DNA of 64,000 bases, taken from assembly GCF_038235435.1 (NCBI RefSeq), contig NZ_CP151275.1:372001-436000 (forward strand), read 5' to 3'. Source of the DNA: Niveibacterium sp. SC-1 (GTDB lineage Bacteria; Pseudomonadota; Gammaproteobacteria; Burkholderiales; Rhodocyclaceae). The translations under genes were made by a program, and so were the position numbers. The number at the start of each line of letters is the position of its first letter. The stretch's first letter is position 1. Below the pieces are notes generated by a model that saw only the letters and a program-made list of their open reading frames with translations, had not been told where the DNA came from and did no database searches. Positions 25,966 to 34,708 of this stretch are shown one piece after another.

Positions 25966-27027
25966 TCAGCGCCAGCCGAGATCGGTGCGCAAGCGGCTGG
26001 CCAGCTCGGTGGCCTGGCGTGCATGGGTGGCACGGCCGGGATGGTAGTCGCAGCCCCATCCCTCTTCCGGCCGCACCCGTTCGAGGTCCAGCAGCCGTAC
26101 CTTGTCCCGCGCCGAACAGACCCGGTCGAGGGCGCGGACCTGCGCGCCACGCGTCGCGCCGAGCAGGAGCGGGCTCGCCATCAGGTAGATCGGCGAATCC
26201 GGATGAATCTGTCTGAGCGTATCGACCAGAGCGCCCATGGCGGCGTCATAGCGCTCCCCCGCGGGTGCGCCGCTCCAGAAATCGTTGCTGCCCAGGTTGA
26301 TGACGATGGCGTCAGGACGGTAGTCCGCATCCGGCCATTGCGAGTCCGCGCGCCCGGGCAGGGTACGGCGATGCAGGGCGGACATGTTGGGCGCTTGCGG
26401 GAGCGTCTCGCCGTAGTTCCGGTACGCGCCCTTGCCCGACCAGGCGATGCTGTGCAGGTCGGCATCCAGCGCCTCGGCCGCCAGCGCCGCGTAGCTCAGT
26501 TGCTGGTTCTCGGTGGCAGGCGAGAAGCCGCAGTCCGGGTTGTCGCCCTCGGCGCCATAGCCGGCCGTGATCGAGTCGCCGATGACCAGCAGGCGACGTT
26601 GCCGTGGTGTCGCCGGTAGCAATTCGCCGTCGTGTTCGGGCGCCCCGATGAAGACCGTCTCGCCCAGCAGGGCTTCGGTGAGGCGGGTCAATCGCAGGCG
26701 ATGTTCGCCGGGCGCGAGACCCTCGGCCAGCGTGATGCGTCGGGGATCGCCGCCGGGCGTGAGCACGCGCTGCTTGCCGTCGATGTCGAGCAGGAAGCGG
26801 TTCTCGCCGCTGTCCGCAATGAAGAGCGTGACACGCGTGCCGCTGAAGGCGAAGGCGAGCGCGCTGCCCGACCAGGCGAAGCGCACGCTGTCGCCCGTCT
26901 CCCGCTGGAAGCGACCGATCAGTTGCAGGCGAGGGTCGGCGTAGGCGTGAAGCGGGGTACTGGCGAAAGACATGGAGGCAGAGGGCAGCAGGCTGAGGCC
27001 ACAGGCCTTGAGGACGAGGCGGCGCAT
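25966..27027 (-). CDS. Secreted SGNH esterase (carbohydrate esterase family 2-like)
   Basis: 353 residues with an N-terminal signal ending near PLHAYA. An N-terminal jelly-roll-like domain (about 30-140; RFAWSGSALAFAFSGTRV) precedes an SGNH hydrolase domain: nucleophile GDSITAGYG, the Gly/Asn blocks IAWSGKGAYRNYGE and VINLGSNDFWSG, and the C-terminal catalytic His in CDYHPGRATHARQA. This two-domain plan with YHPG is that of CE2 acetyl esterases, which remove acetyl groups from plant or microbial polysaccharides. It lies 73 bases beyond the end of the molybdenum hydroxylase operon and is probably separate from it. Confidence 0.85.
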   Translation of the reverse strand: MRRLVLKACGLSLLPSASMSFASTPLHAYADPRLQLIGRFQRETGDSVRFAWSGSALAFAFSGTRVTLFIADSGENRFLLDIDGKQRVLTPGGDPRRITLAEGLAPGEHRLRLTRLTEALLGETVFIGAPEHDGELLPATPRQRRLLVIGDSITAGYGAEGDNPDCGFSPATENQQLSYAALAAEALDADLHSIAWSGKGAYRNYGETLPQAPNMSALHRRTLPGRADSQWPDADYRPDAIVINLGSNDFWSGAPAGERYDAAMGALVDTLRQIHPDSPIYLMASPLLLGATRGAQVRALDRVCSARDKVRLLDLERVRPEEGWGCDYHPGRATHARQATELASRLRTDLGWR

Positions 27028-27100
27028 GGGTTCGCTTCCGGCGGAAGGCGGCGCCGAGTATGGCATGCCTGCGACGGCTCGCCTGCGCACGGACTCGTAC

Positions 27101-27574
27101 TCAGTCGCCGGCGTCCGCTGTCGGGAAGAGCCGTTCCACCGCCCGCTGGATGCCGCCATAGCCGGTGCAGCGACACAGGTTGCCGGCGAGTTGTGCGCGG
27201 GCACAGGCGGCGTCCGGGCGCGGCGAGCAATCCGCCAGGTGGGTCATCGTCACCACCAGCCCCGGCGTGCAGTAGCCGCACTGCAGGCCGCCACATTCGG
27301 CCAGCGCGGCGCGCACCGATTCGCTGCGCGGGTCGGCGGCGATCGCCTCGACGGTGGTGACGCTGCGGCCATCTAGCTGCCAGGCCATCACCAGGCAGGC
27401 ATTGGTCGGCAGGTCGTCCAGCCACACCATGCAGGCGCCGCAGCGGCCGACCTCGCAGCCAGGCTTGGCGCCAGTGAGGCCGAAGTCTTCGCGCAGGATG
27501 GCGAGCAGGCGGCGCTCGGCCGGCGTTTCCAGCACGCGCGGCTCGCCGTTGAGCTCGAACTCGATGCGCATCAT
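27101..27574 (-). CDS. Molybdenum hydroxylase, 2Fe-2S small subunit
   Basis: 157 residues, the length of XdhC/CoxS-type subunits. The N-terminal plant-ferredoxin-like cluster uses GCEVGRCGACMV plus a further Cys in NACLV; the C-terminal helical cluster uses GLQCGYCTPG and CRCTGYGG. All eight cysteines are present. It passes electrons from the molybdenum site to FAD. It is the last of nine genes on the minus strand and overlaps the large subunit by 4 bases. Confidence 0.94.
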   Translation of the reverse strand: MMRIEFELNGEPRVLETPAERRLLAILREDFGLTGAKPGCEVGRCGACMVWLDDLPTNACLVMAWQLDGRSVTTVEAIAADPRSESVRAALAECGGLQCGYCTPGLVVTMTHLADCSPRPDAACARAQLAGNLCRCTGYGGIQRAVERLFPTADAGD

Positions 27575-29856
27575 GCGGCGCCCTCCGGCATGTCCAGGTG
27601 GTCGAGGATGTGTTCCGGCAATACCGGCAGGCGGCGCACCGGCATGGCGAGTGCGGCTGCGATCGCCTCGGCCACCGCGGGCGCGGCGATGTTCACCCCG
27701 ATCTCGCCGGCGCCGCGCGGTCCGATCTCGTCGCCCTCGGGCAACCCCTGCACCGCGATGATCTCGAAGCGCGGCGCGTCCATGAGCGTGGGCATCAGGT
27801 AGCCGTCGAGGTTGCGTGCGAGATAGCGGCCTCCTGCGGTCGGCAGATGTTCGGTGAGCGCGAGGCCCGCGCCCATCATCGCACCGCCTTCCATCTGACC
27901 GAGGAAGCCCTGCGGCGAGATCACCGGCCCGAGCGCGGCGGCGATCACCATGCGGGTCAGTTCCGCGCGGCCGCTCCAGGTGTCGACCCGCACCTCGGCG
28001 AGCGCGGCGCAGGCACCGAAGACGTAGTGCGCCGCGGCGATGTCGCTCGGGGTCTCTTCAGCTTCAAGGCTGATGAGCAGTTCCGGCAGAGCGTCGCCCA
28101 GCGAGGCCGCGAGCAAGGCATAGGAAAGCAGCAGGGCACCGTCTGCACCGCGGATGCCGCCTTCGCCCGCCTGCAGCTGATCCGGCATGCGGCCGAGCGG
28201 TGGTGCAGCCAGTGCGCAGAGGCGCTTGCGCCATTCCGCGCCGTGGCGGCCGAGTCCGCGCCAGAGGATCGCGGTGGCGCGCGAGGCCGCGGTGGAGCCG
28301 GAGTCGGGTGCGCGTGCGCTGTCGCCGAGCACCGCGCGCAGATCGCTTTCCGCACAACCGAGCAGGCGCGCGCCGAGCACGCGCACGGTGTCGATCAGGT
28401 TCTGGCCCATCTCGGTGAAGCCGCAGCGGATCTCGATCGCGCCGTCGGGCGCGAGACCGATCGCGATCCGGGCCGCATTGGGACCGCCACGGCCGAAGCC
28501 GTCGCTGCGATGCACGAGCGCGAGCCCTACGCCGTGGCGATAGCGGCCCTCGTCTCTTGGTCTGCGCTGCTGCCACAGCGGATGCTCCGCCAGCACATCG
28601 AGCACCCGCCGCGGACCATCGAAGGGCGCGACCACCTGGCCCATCGGACCGGACGCATCGGGCGCTACAAGGTTCATCCGGCGGAAGGCGAGCCCGTCGA
28701 TGCCGCAGGCCTCGGCGAGCCGCGAGATCTGTCGCTCCAGCGCGAACTGCGTCTGCACCGCGCCGAAGCCGCGGAAAGCGCCGGCGATGCCGTTGTTGGT
28801 GTAGGCGAGCCGCCCCTCCACTGCGAGCGCGGGCCAGGCGTAGGGGCCGACCGCATGCTCCTGCGCCGCGTCGAGGATCTCGGGGCCATGCGTGGCGTAG
28901 GCCCCGGTGTCGGCGACGAGGCTCGCCATGTGGAAAAGCAGCCGCCCCTGCGCGTCGCAGCCGCTCTTCATGCGGATGCGGAAAGGGTGGCGCTTGACGC
29001 CGAGGTCCACCGACTCCGGCCGCGAGAGCTGCAGGCGCACCGCGCGGCCGCTCTTCCAGGCGAGCAACGCGGCGACCGGCTGGATCGTGAGCTCGTCCTT
29101 GCCACCGTAGGAGCCGCCGATCGGCGTGCCGATCACGCGCACCATGCCCGCCGGCAGGCGCAGCATGTCGGCGATCACCTCCGCGTCGCGCGCCGGATGC
29201 TGGCAGGCGAAGTGCACGATCAGACCGCCCGCGCCATCGGGCTCGACGATGCCGCCCTCGGTTTCGAGATAGCCGTGCATCTGGCGTGCGGTCTCGTACT
29301 CGTCCTCGACGACATGCGTGGCGGCCTGCATCGCGGCCTCGAGTTCGCCCCAACCGTGACGGACCGAATGCAGCAGGTTGCCGCCTTCATGCAGGGTTTC
29401 TGCGTCGGCCGCGAGCGCTAGTTCCGGATCTTCCACCACAGGCAGCAGCGCGTATTCGACGCGGATCAGCGCGCAGGCTGCGCGGGCGATCGCCAGCGTG
29501 TCGGCCGCGACCGCGGCGATCGGGTCGCCGATGCAGCGCACCTTGTCGGCGCAGAGAATGGGGCGGTCGATCACCCGCAGGCCGTAGTGGGTGCGCCCGG
29601 GAATGTCCGGTGCCGTCACCACCGCGTGCACGCCGGGCAGTGCCACGGCGGCCGAGGTGTCGATGGCGAGGATGCGCGCATGCGGATGCGGGCTGCCGAG
29701 GATGGCGCCGTGCAAGGCGCTCTCGCCCTTCGCACTCGCATAGCGGTCGGTGGGGTAGCGCACTTGCGCGCGCAGCTTGTCCGCCGCGTCGGGCCTCGGG
29801 CGGACGCGCGCGAGCAGCGCCTCGTGCGTGAGTACGTCCGCGTCGGGGGGATTCAT
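27571..29856 (-). CDS. Molybdenum hydroxylase, molybdopterin-binding large subunit (xanthine dehydrogenase family)
   Basis: 761 residues, typical of the large subunit. Family blocks include ILGSPHPHARI near the N-terminus, GGSYGGKDELTIQPVAALLA (molybdopterin-binding glycine loop), GAFRGFGAVQTQFALE and the C-terminal GPRGAGEIGVNIAAPAVAEA with the active-site Glu. It hydroxylates a carbon next to nitrogen in heterocycles or an aldehyde, taking oxygen from water. The substrate cannot be read directly; the adjacent guanine-deaminase-like gene points to a purine-type ring. The start overlaps the FAD subunit stop by ATGA and its stop overlaps the small-subunit start likewise. Confidence 0.93.
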   Translation of the reverse strand: MNPPDADVLTHEALLARVRPRPDAADKLRAQVRYPTDRYASAKGESALHGAILGSPHPHARILAIDTSAAVALPGVHAVVTAPDIPGRTHYGLRVIDRPILCADKVRCIGDPIAAVAADTLAIARAACALIRVEYALLPVVEDPELALAADAETLHEGGNLLHSVRHGWGELEAAMQAATHVVEDEYETARQMHGYLETEGGIVEPDGAGGLIVHFACQHPARDAEVIADMLRLPAGMVRVIGTPIGGSYGGKDELTIQPVAALLAWKSGRAVRLQLSRPESVDLGVKRHPFRIRMKSGCDAQGRLLFHMASLVADTGAYATHGPEILDAAQEHAVGPYAWPALAVEGRLAYTNNGIAGAFRGFGAVQTQFALERQISRLAEACGIDGLAFRRMNLVAPDASGPMGQVVAPFDGPRRVLDVLAEHPLWQQRRPRDEGRYRHGVGLALVHRSDGFGRGGPNAARIAIGLAPDGAIEIRCGFTEMGQNLIDTVRVLGARLLGCAESDLRAVLGDSARAPDSGSTAASRATAILWRGLGRHGAEWRKRLCALAAPPLGRMPDQLQAGEGGIRGADGALLLSYALLAASLGDALPELLISLEAEETPSDIAAAHYVFGACAALAEVRVDTWSGRAELTRMVIAAALGPVISPQGFLGQMEGGAMMGAGLALTEHLPTAGGRYLARNLDGYLMPTLMDAPRFEIIAVQGLPEGDEIGPRGAGEIGVNIAAPAVAEAIAAALAMPVRRLPVLPEHILDHLDMPEGAA

Positions 29857-30656
29857 CGTGCGGACTCCGCAAGTGGACGCGCGGCGAGGTGACCGCGCAG
29901 GACGCGCTGCAGCAGTCGCGCGCGCGTCGCGTCGCCGGCGAGGTCCGCCAGCGCGGCATCGGACAAGGCCGAATCACTCGCATCGGCGTCGCGCTGGAGC
30001 AGCGTCTCGCAATGCAGGAGGCGGCGGGCGGGCAGGCCCGCGGCACCGGCCGCAAGGCACAAGGGCCCCGGCCCCTGCAGGCCGGCCACGGTGAGGCGCG
30101 AGGGCGAGAAACTCGCGCGATGCGAGAGCTTCTCGAAGAAGCTGAAGGCGAGCGGGTGCAGGGGCCAATGCACGGCCACCAACAGCGGCAAGGTGCCGGC
30201 CTTGAGCAGACCAGCGAGCGGCAGGCAGCGGCCGTCTGCAAGTTCGGCCAGCGCCTCGGCCGCGAGCAGGGCCGGCAGGGTGTCGCCCATGCGCCAGGCG
30301 ATGTTGCCGCCCAGGGTGGCGAGGTTGCGCACGCCGAATGCACCGATCTCGCCGCAGGCTTGCGCGAGCAGCGGCGCGTGCTCGCGCACGAGCGCGTCGT
30401 GGCGCAAGGCTTCCAGTCGCACCGCCGTGCCGATCCGCAGGGTCTGCCCCGCGAGTCGTACGCCCTGCGCCTCATGCAGCGCGTCGACCGCGATCAGGAC
30501 GCTCGGGATGCCTTCGTTCCAGCCCAGCTGGAGCGCCGTGCCACCGGCGATGAAGACAGCATCGCGCCGTGCCGCCTGCAAGGCAATCGCCTCCCGTGCG
30601 GTGATGGGGCGCAGGACCTGCAGGCCGCGGGGAGCGGTGGGCGGGGCGTCGGGCAT
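29853..30656 (-). CDS. Molybdenum hydroxylase, FAD-binding medium subunit
   Basis: 267 residues, a little short for the family. FAD-binding blocks are VFIAGGTALQLGW and GAFGVRNLATLGGNIAW, followed by the CO dehydrogenase flavoprotein C-terminal domain. In the second block RMGDTLPALLA replaces the usual SPAGD-type sequence. ATG 30656 (MPDAPPTAPRGLQVL) is chosen over longer options because upstream sequence overlaps the deaminase. It lies 17 bases after the deaminase stop and overlaps the large subunit by 4 bases. Confidence 0.9.
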   Translation of the reverse strand: MPDAPPTAPRGLQVLRPITAREAIALQAARRDAVFIAGGTALQLGWNEGIPSVLIAVDALHEAQGVRLAGQTLRIGTAVRLEALRHDALVREHAPLLAQACGEIGAFGVRNLATLGGNIAWRMGDTLPALLAAEALAELADGRCLPLAGLLKAGTLPLLVAVHWPLHPLAFSFFEKLSHRASFSPSRLTVAGLQGPGPLCLAAGAAGLPARRLLHCETLLQRDADASDSALSDAALADLAGDATRARLLQRVLRGHLAARPLAESAR

Positions 30657-30673
30657 CCCGGCGGCGGCCCGCT

Positions 30674-31177
30674 TCAACGGGACTTCCAGAAGGCCTGCTG
30701 CATCGCCACCGTCTCCGCGATGATCTCCGGCACCGGACCGATCAATTCCACCGACTTCTGGCAGTGGTCGAAGACATAGCGCGAAGAGACGCTCATGGTC
30801 GGGTTCTCCTTGTGGTCGCCGGTGGCTTCCAGGAGTTGCGCCTCGGTCATGCCGAAGACCACGCGGCCGATGTTGGCCCAGTAGGCGGTGCCGGCGCACA
30901 TGCAGCAGGGCTCGACCGCGGTGTAGAGCGTGCAGCCCCAGAGGAACTCGGGGGCGAAGTTGGTGGCTGCGATGCGCGCGAGCGTGGATTCCGCGTGGTT
31001 CACCGTGTCGATATTGCATTGCTCCAGCAGCACGGTTTCCTGGTCGGGCCCGACCAGCACGGCGCCGAAGGGATGGTGGCCGAGCGCGATCGCGCGTTCG
31101 GCGACGAGGTTGGAGCGGCGCAGGTGGCGCAGGATCTGTTCAGGCGTGGGCACGAGGCCCTGTGCGGGATAGCTCAT
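30674..31177 (-). CDS. Nucleobase deaminase of the cytidine deaminase fold (guanine deaminase-like)
   Basis: 167-residue zinc deaminase. The zinc motif is complete: NHAESTLA (His ligand and proton-shuttling Glu) and EPCCMCAGTAYWANIGRVVFG (two Cys). The PCxMCxGxxYWA form resembles bacterial guanine deaminase more than cytidine or tRNA adenosine deaminases. A role converting an amino-purine or analogue to an oxo-purine that the following hydroxylase oxidises is a reasonable inference. It lies between the ABC permease and the FAD subunit in the nine-gene operon. Confidence 0.85.
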   Translation of the reverse strand: MSYPAQGLVPTPEQILRHLRRSNLVAERAIALGHHPFGAVLVGPDQETVLLEQCNIDTVNHAESTLARIAATNFAPEFLWGCTLYTAVEPCCMCAGTAYWANIGRVVFGMTEAQLLEATGDHKENPTMSVSSRYVFDHCQKSVELIGPVPEIIAETVAMQQAFWKSR

Positions 31178-31232
31178 TCGGGTGTTCCTCGATGGGTGGC
31201 GCGAGCTCGTCGAGACAGGTGCGCAGCCGGAA

Positions 31233-32009
31233 TCAGTCGGCGGACTTGATCACGCTCCAGGGGAAGCAGCGCTGCTGCAGCCACACGATGGCGGCGTAGA
31301 GCAGCAGGCTGCAGCAGACCAGTATCGCGAGCGCGGCAAAGGCCACCGGGATCTTGAAGGACGAGGTGGAGAAAAGGATCAGGTAGCCCAGGCCTTTTTC
31401 GGCGGCGACGAACTCCGCCACCACCGCGCCGATCACCGCCAGTGTGATCGCCACCTTGAGCGCCGAGAAGATGTGCGGGATCGCGTAGGGGAGGCGGATC
31501 TGCCAGTACTCGCGGCTGCGGCTCGCGCGCAGCGAGCGCGAGAGCTCGATCAGCTCCGCCGGTACCGAGGCGAGGCCCGAGGCGGTGTAGATGACGATCG
31601 GGAAGAAGCTGATCAGCGTCGTGATCACCACCCGCGGCAGCGTCCCGGCACCCAGGGTGACCACGATGATCGGCGCGATCGCGACGATGGGCGTGGACTG
31701 GATGACGATCAGCCAGGGCAGCACGGTGCGCGCAAGGAAGCGTGATCCGGTGATGCCGATGGCGAGCGGCACCGCGAGCAGGATGGAGACGAGGTAGCCA
31801 ATGAGTGACACCTGCAGCGTCGCCAGGATGTGCCCGGACCAGGTCGAGAGTTCGAGGCTGGGCACCGAGGCCACCACCACGCTGGGCGCGGGCAGTACGA
31901 AGGCAGGCACGGCGAAGGCGCGGCAGCCGATCTCCCATACGAGCAGCACTGCCAGCAGGGTGAGTACGGGTGCCGTCCGGTCCAGGAGTTTCAGCAGGGC
32001 GGGGTTCAT
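31233..32009 (-). CDS. ABC transporter permease (SsuC/TauC/ThiX type)
   Basis: 258 residues with six predicted membrane helices. The EAA-like cytoplasmic loop for docking the ATPase is LIELSRSLRASRSREYWQIR with LPYAIPHIFSALKVA following. The type is that of importers for sulfonates, nitrate, thiamine precursors and nucleobase-like compounds. It overlaps the ATPase gene by ATGA and is 55 bases upstream of the deaminase. Confidence 0.92.
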   Translation of the reverse strand: MNPALLKLLDRTAPVLTLLAVLLVWEIGCRAFAVPAFVLPAPSVVVASVPSLELSTWSGHILATLQVSLIGYLVSILLAVPLAIGITGSRFLARTVLPWLIVIQSTPIVAIAPIIVVTLGAGTLPRVVITTLISFFPIVIYTASGLASVPAELIELSRSLRASRSREYWQIRLPYAIPHIFSALKVAITLAVIGAVVAEFVAAEKGLGYLILFSTSSFKIPVAFAALAILVCCSLLLYAAIVWLQQRCFPWSVIKSAD

Positions 32010-32791
32010 GCCGCCGCTCCTTCCGGCTTGCGGCTGAAGACCTTGAGACGGATATCGCGGGCGAGCCGGTTGAATTCCGGTTCGGCCAGCGTCTCCAGCG
32101 AACGCGGGCGCGGCAGCGGCACGTCGATGATCTCGGCCACGCGGCCGGGGCGCGCGCTCATCACCACGATGCGGTCGGAGAGCAGCAACGCCTCCTGGAT
32201 CGAATGGGTGACGAAGACCACCGTCTTCGGCCGCTCGGTCCAGATGCGCAGCAACTCGAAGGACATCTCGTCGCGGGTGAGTGCGTCGAGCGCGGAGAAG
32301 GGTTCGTCCATCAGCAGGATGTCAGGGTCATGCAGCAGCGATCGCGCGATCGCGACGCGCTGCTGCATGCCGCCGGAGAGTTCGTTGGGCCGCTTGTGGG
32401 CGAAGTCCGCGAGCCCGGTCATGGTCAGCAGTTCGGCGGCGCGCGCGCGGTCCTTGTCGTCGACCCGGCCGTACTTGTGGCGCATCGGGAAGGTGATGTT
32501 GTCCAGCACCGAGAGCCAGGGCAGCAAGGTGGGCTTTTGGAACACCACGCCGATCTCGTCCCGCGGTTCGGTGACCGGCAGCTCGTAGATCGAGACGGTG
32601 CCGGAGCTGGGACGGATGAGGCCGGCGATCAGCCGCAGGATGGTGGATTTGCCGCAGCCCGAAGGCCCGATCACCGAGACGAACTCATGCTTGTTGAGCG
32701 CGAGCTTCACCTTGTCCAGCGCGGTGACCGGCGAGCCGTCGCTGGAGACGAAAGTCTGCGTGACGGCGGAGAGTTCGATGACATGTCCCAT
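32006..32791 (-). CDS. ABC transporter ATP-binding protein (SsuB/TauB/ThiZ type)
   Basis: 261 residues with a full nucleotide-binding set: Walker [11 protein letters not shown]-loop [11 protein letters not shown], signature [16 protein letters not shown], Walker [14 protein letters not shown] and the H-loop in [11 protein letters not shown]. It powers the adjacent permease and works with the NMT1-type binding protein encoded 71 bases upstream. An 18-bp tandem repeat lies in that gap. Confidence 0.94.
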   Translation of the reverse strand: MGHVIELSAVTQTFVSSDGSPVTALDKVKLALNKHEFVSVIGPSGCGKSTILRLIAGLIRPSSGTVSIYELPVTEPRDEIGVVFQKPTLLPWLSVLDNITFPMRHKYGRVDDKDRARAAELLTMTGLADFAHKRPNELSGGMQQRVAIARSLLHDPDILLMDEPFSALDALTRDEMSFELLRIWTERPKTVVFVTHSIQEALLLSDRIVVMSARPGRVAEIIDVPLPRPRSLETLAEPEFNRLARDIRLKVFSRKPEGAAA

Positions 32792-32801
32792 GGGGTTCCC
32801 G

Positions 32802-32846
32802 GCCGCGGCGGCGTGCGTCGCCGCGGCGGCGTGCGTCGCCGCGGCG
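32802..32846. repeat. 2.5 tandem copies of an 18-bp GC-rich repeat
   Basis: The unit GCCGCGGCGGCGTGCGTC occurs at 32802-32819 and 32820-32837, with a partial copy to 32846. It lies wholly between the binding-protein and ATPase genes. Each copy holds the self-complementary GCCGCGGC, so the transcript can fold; in ABC operons such structures often stabilise the upstream binding-protein message. Function here is inference. Confidence 0.85.
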
Positions 32847-32862
32847 TCTGGCTACGAGGTGA

Positions 32863-33846
32863 TTACTTGGGCAGGAAGCTGCGATCGACCAGTTTTTCCG
32901 GGTCGATCTTGTCCATCGGGTAGTCCTTGGACTTGGCCACCCAGCTCCAGGTCTTGGCGAGCAGCTTGGGCTCGAAGCTGCCCAGCCCGTCCTTGGCGGA
33001 GATCTCGTTCTGGATAAGCGGCACGGACGCGCGGAAGGCGGCGGCCGCCGCCGTGACGTCGGCCTCCGGCACCATGGACTTCAGGTCGGCCGCGGCGGCC
33101 TCGGGGTTCTTCACCGCGAACTCGGTGGCCTTCTTGTAGGCGCGCAGGAAGCGCTTGAGCACATCGGGGCGTTGCGCGATGAGCTTGTCCGAGGCGAAGA
33201 CCGAGAGGCCGTAGCCGTCGAGCCCGAAGGCCGACCAGGGCAGCACGGCGAGTTCCTTGCCGGCCTGCTTGAGCACGCCCTCGAAGTTGGGGGCCACAGT
33301 AGTCCAGTTGATCGTCGCATCCACCTTGCCGGCGGCGAGCATGGGCGCCATCGCGGCGGGGTCGACCTTGAGCAAGGTCACCGACTTCGGGTCGATGTTG
33401 TTGGCTTCCAGCACCACCGGCCAGATCGCGGCGGAAGAGGAGAAGGGCGGCAGCGCGATGGTCTTGCCGACCACCGACTTGAAGCTGGTGATGGGACCGC
33501 CCTTCACGGTGAAGAGCGCATCGGGCTGCTTGGAGTACACCGACATCACCGCCTTGACCGGGATGCCGCCTTCGGCCGCCGCCATCATCAGCGCGGAGAT
33601 GCCGCCAGTGGCGATGTCCGCCGCGCCGGTGGCGACCTTGGTGATCGCGTCGGAAGAGCCGCGGCCGGGCTGGATCGTGACTTCCAGGTTCTCGGCGGCG
33701 TAGAAGCCCTGCTTCACGCCCACGTAGGCCGCGGCCTTGTCGCCGTCGGGCAGCCAGTCGAGCTGGACGACGAGCTTGTCCGCTGCATGGGCGGAGAGCG
33801 AGGCGAGGCCGATGAGGCCAGCGATCAATGACTGCTTGAAGTGCAT
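32863..33846 (-). CDS. ABC transporter substrate-binding protein (NMT1/THI5/SsuA-like)
   Basis: 327-residue periplasmic protein with a signal peptide ending LSAHA-ADK. The mature N-terminus KLVVQLDWLPDGDKAAAYVG is the NMT1/THI5 type, as in binding proteins for pyrimidine, riboflavin-like and sulfonate ligands; GRGSSDAITKVATGAADIATG is the ligand-binding loop region. Its ligand is presumably the compound broken down by the downstream enzymes. It is the third gene of the operon, 60 bases after the alpha/beta hydrolase. Confidence 0.92.
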   Translation of the reverse strand: MHFKQSLIAGLIGLASLSAHAADKLVVQLDWLPDGDKAAAYVGVKQGFYAAENLEVTIQPGRGSSDAITKVATGAADIATGGISALMMAAAEGGIPVKAVMSVYSKQPDALFTVKGGPITSFKSVVGKTIALPPFSSSAAIWPVVLEANNIDPKSVTLLKVDPAAMAPMLAAGKVDATINWTTVAPNFEGVLKQAGKELAVLPWSAFGLDGYGLSVFASDKLIAQRPDVLKRFLRAYKKATEFAVKNPEAAAADLKSMVPEADVTAAAAAFRASVPLIQNEISAKDGLGSFEPKLLAKTWSWVAKSKDYPMDKIDPEKLVDRSFLPK

Positions 33847-33906
33847 GTTGGGCTCCGTGGGGATGGGGGCGCGTTTGCGGAAGGAGGCGTTGGAAACGTG
33901 TGGGGC

Positions 33907-34698
33907 TCAGGCCGGCTCGCCCAGAGGCGCGACGAGCAGGCGGGTGAGTTCGGCATCGAGCAGTTCGGCCAGCTCGACCGGTTCGGCGAGTTGCGGCACA
34001 TGGCCGCAGGCGAGCGTGAGGCGGCTCGCGCCGGGGGTGAGCAGTTGCATCCGGCGTTGCAGCGGCAGCATCACCGAGCGGTCGTAGAGCGCTTCGACGT
34101 AGATGCGTGGCACGCGGCCGAAGCGCGCGGCCGTCAGCGCGTTGCGCATCAGCCGTCCGCTCTCGGCCTGTGGTCTCAGCGAAGCGGCGGCGCGCGCGGC
34201 CGCGCTGGGCGGGCAGTCATGCAGGAAGCCTTCGCGCGCGGCGTCCTCGGGCACGCTGGAGAAACGACCGTCGGGGCTCCACTTGAGATGCGCGCCGATG
34301 CCGCAGTAGTCGGCGCCCGGATTCAGCGCCTCGCATTCGCGTATCAGGTCGCCGAAGGAGCGGCCGCTGGGCAGCATCATGCCGGCGAGGTAGACGAGGG
34401 CCGACACCTTCTCGGGCGCGGCCTCGGCGACCTGCGAGGCCGTGATGCCGCCGCCGCTGTGGCCCACCACCACCACCGGGCCCTCGAAGCGTTCGAGCTC
34501 CGCCAGCACGTGCGCCACGTAGCGATCCAGCGAGATCTCTTCGGCCGGCGTCGCATCGTCGGTGCAGCCGTTGCCGGGCAGGTCCACCGCGTGCACGGTC
34601 CAGCCGTGCCGCGCGAGTTCCGGCAGCCAGGCGGCGAAGGCCCAGCTGCCCTGCCAGGCGCCGTGGATCAGCAGCATCTGTTTGCGCGGGTTGTCCAT
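33907..34698 (-). CDS. Alpha/beta fold hydrolase (MES/HNL-like esterase group)
   Basis: 263 residues. QMLLIHGAWQGSWAF is the oxyanion-hole strand, VVVVGHSGGGITAS contains the nucleophile Ser, and LACGHVPQLAEPVEL holds the catalytic His. The small-cap sequence resembles plant methylesterase and hydroxynitrile lyase relatives found widely in bacteria. In this operon it may open or de-esterify an intermediate; no direct evidence. It lies 10 bases after the oxygenase gene. Confidence 0.87.
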   Translation of the reverse strand: MDNPRKQMLLIHGAWQGSWAFAAWLPELARHGWTVHAVDLPGNGCTDDATPAEEISLDRYVAHVLAELERFEGPVVVVGHSGGGITASQVAEAAPEKVSALVYLAGMMLPSGRSFGDLIRECEALNPGADYCGIGAHLKWSPDGRFSSVPEDAAREGFLHDCPPSAAARAAASLRPQAESGRLMRNALTAARFGRVPRIYVEALYDRSVMLPLQRRMQLLTPGASRLTLACGHVPQLAEPVELAELLDAELTRLLVAPLGEPA

Positions 34699-34708
34699 GG
34701 CGAGCTCC

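Noticed and set aside
32802..32846. CRISPR-like repeats
   Set aside because: The copies are directly adjacent with no spacers.
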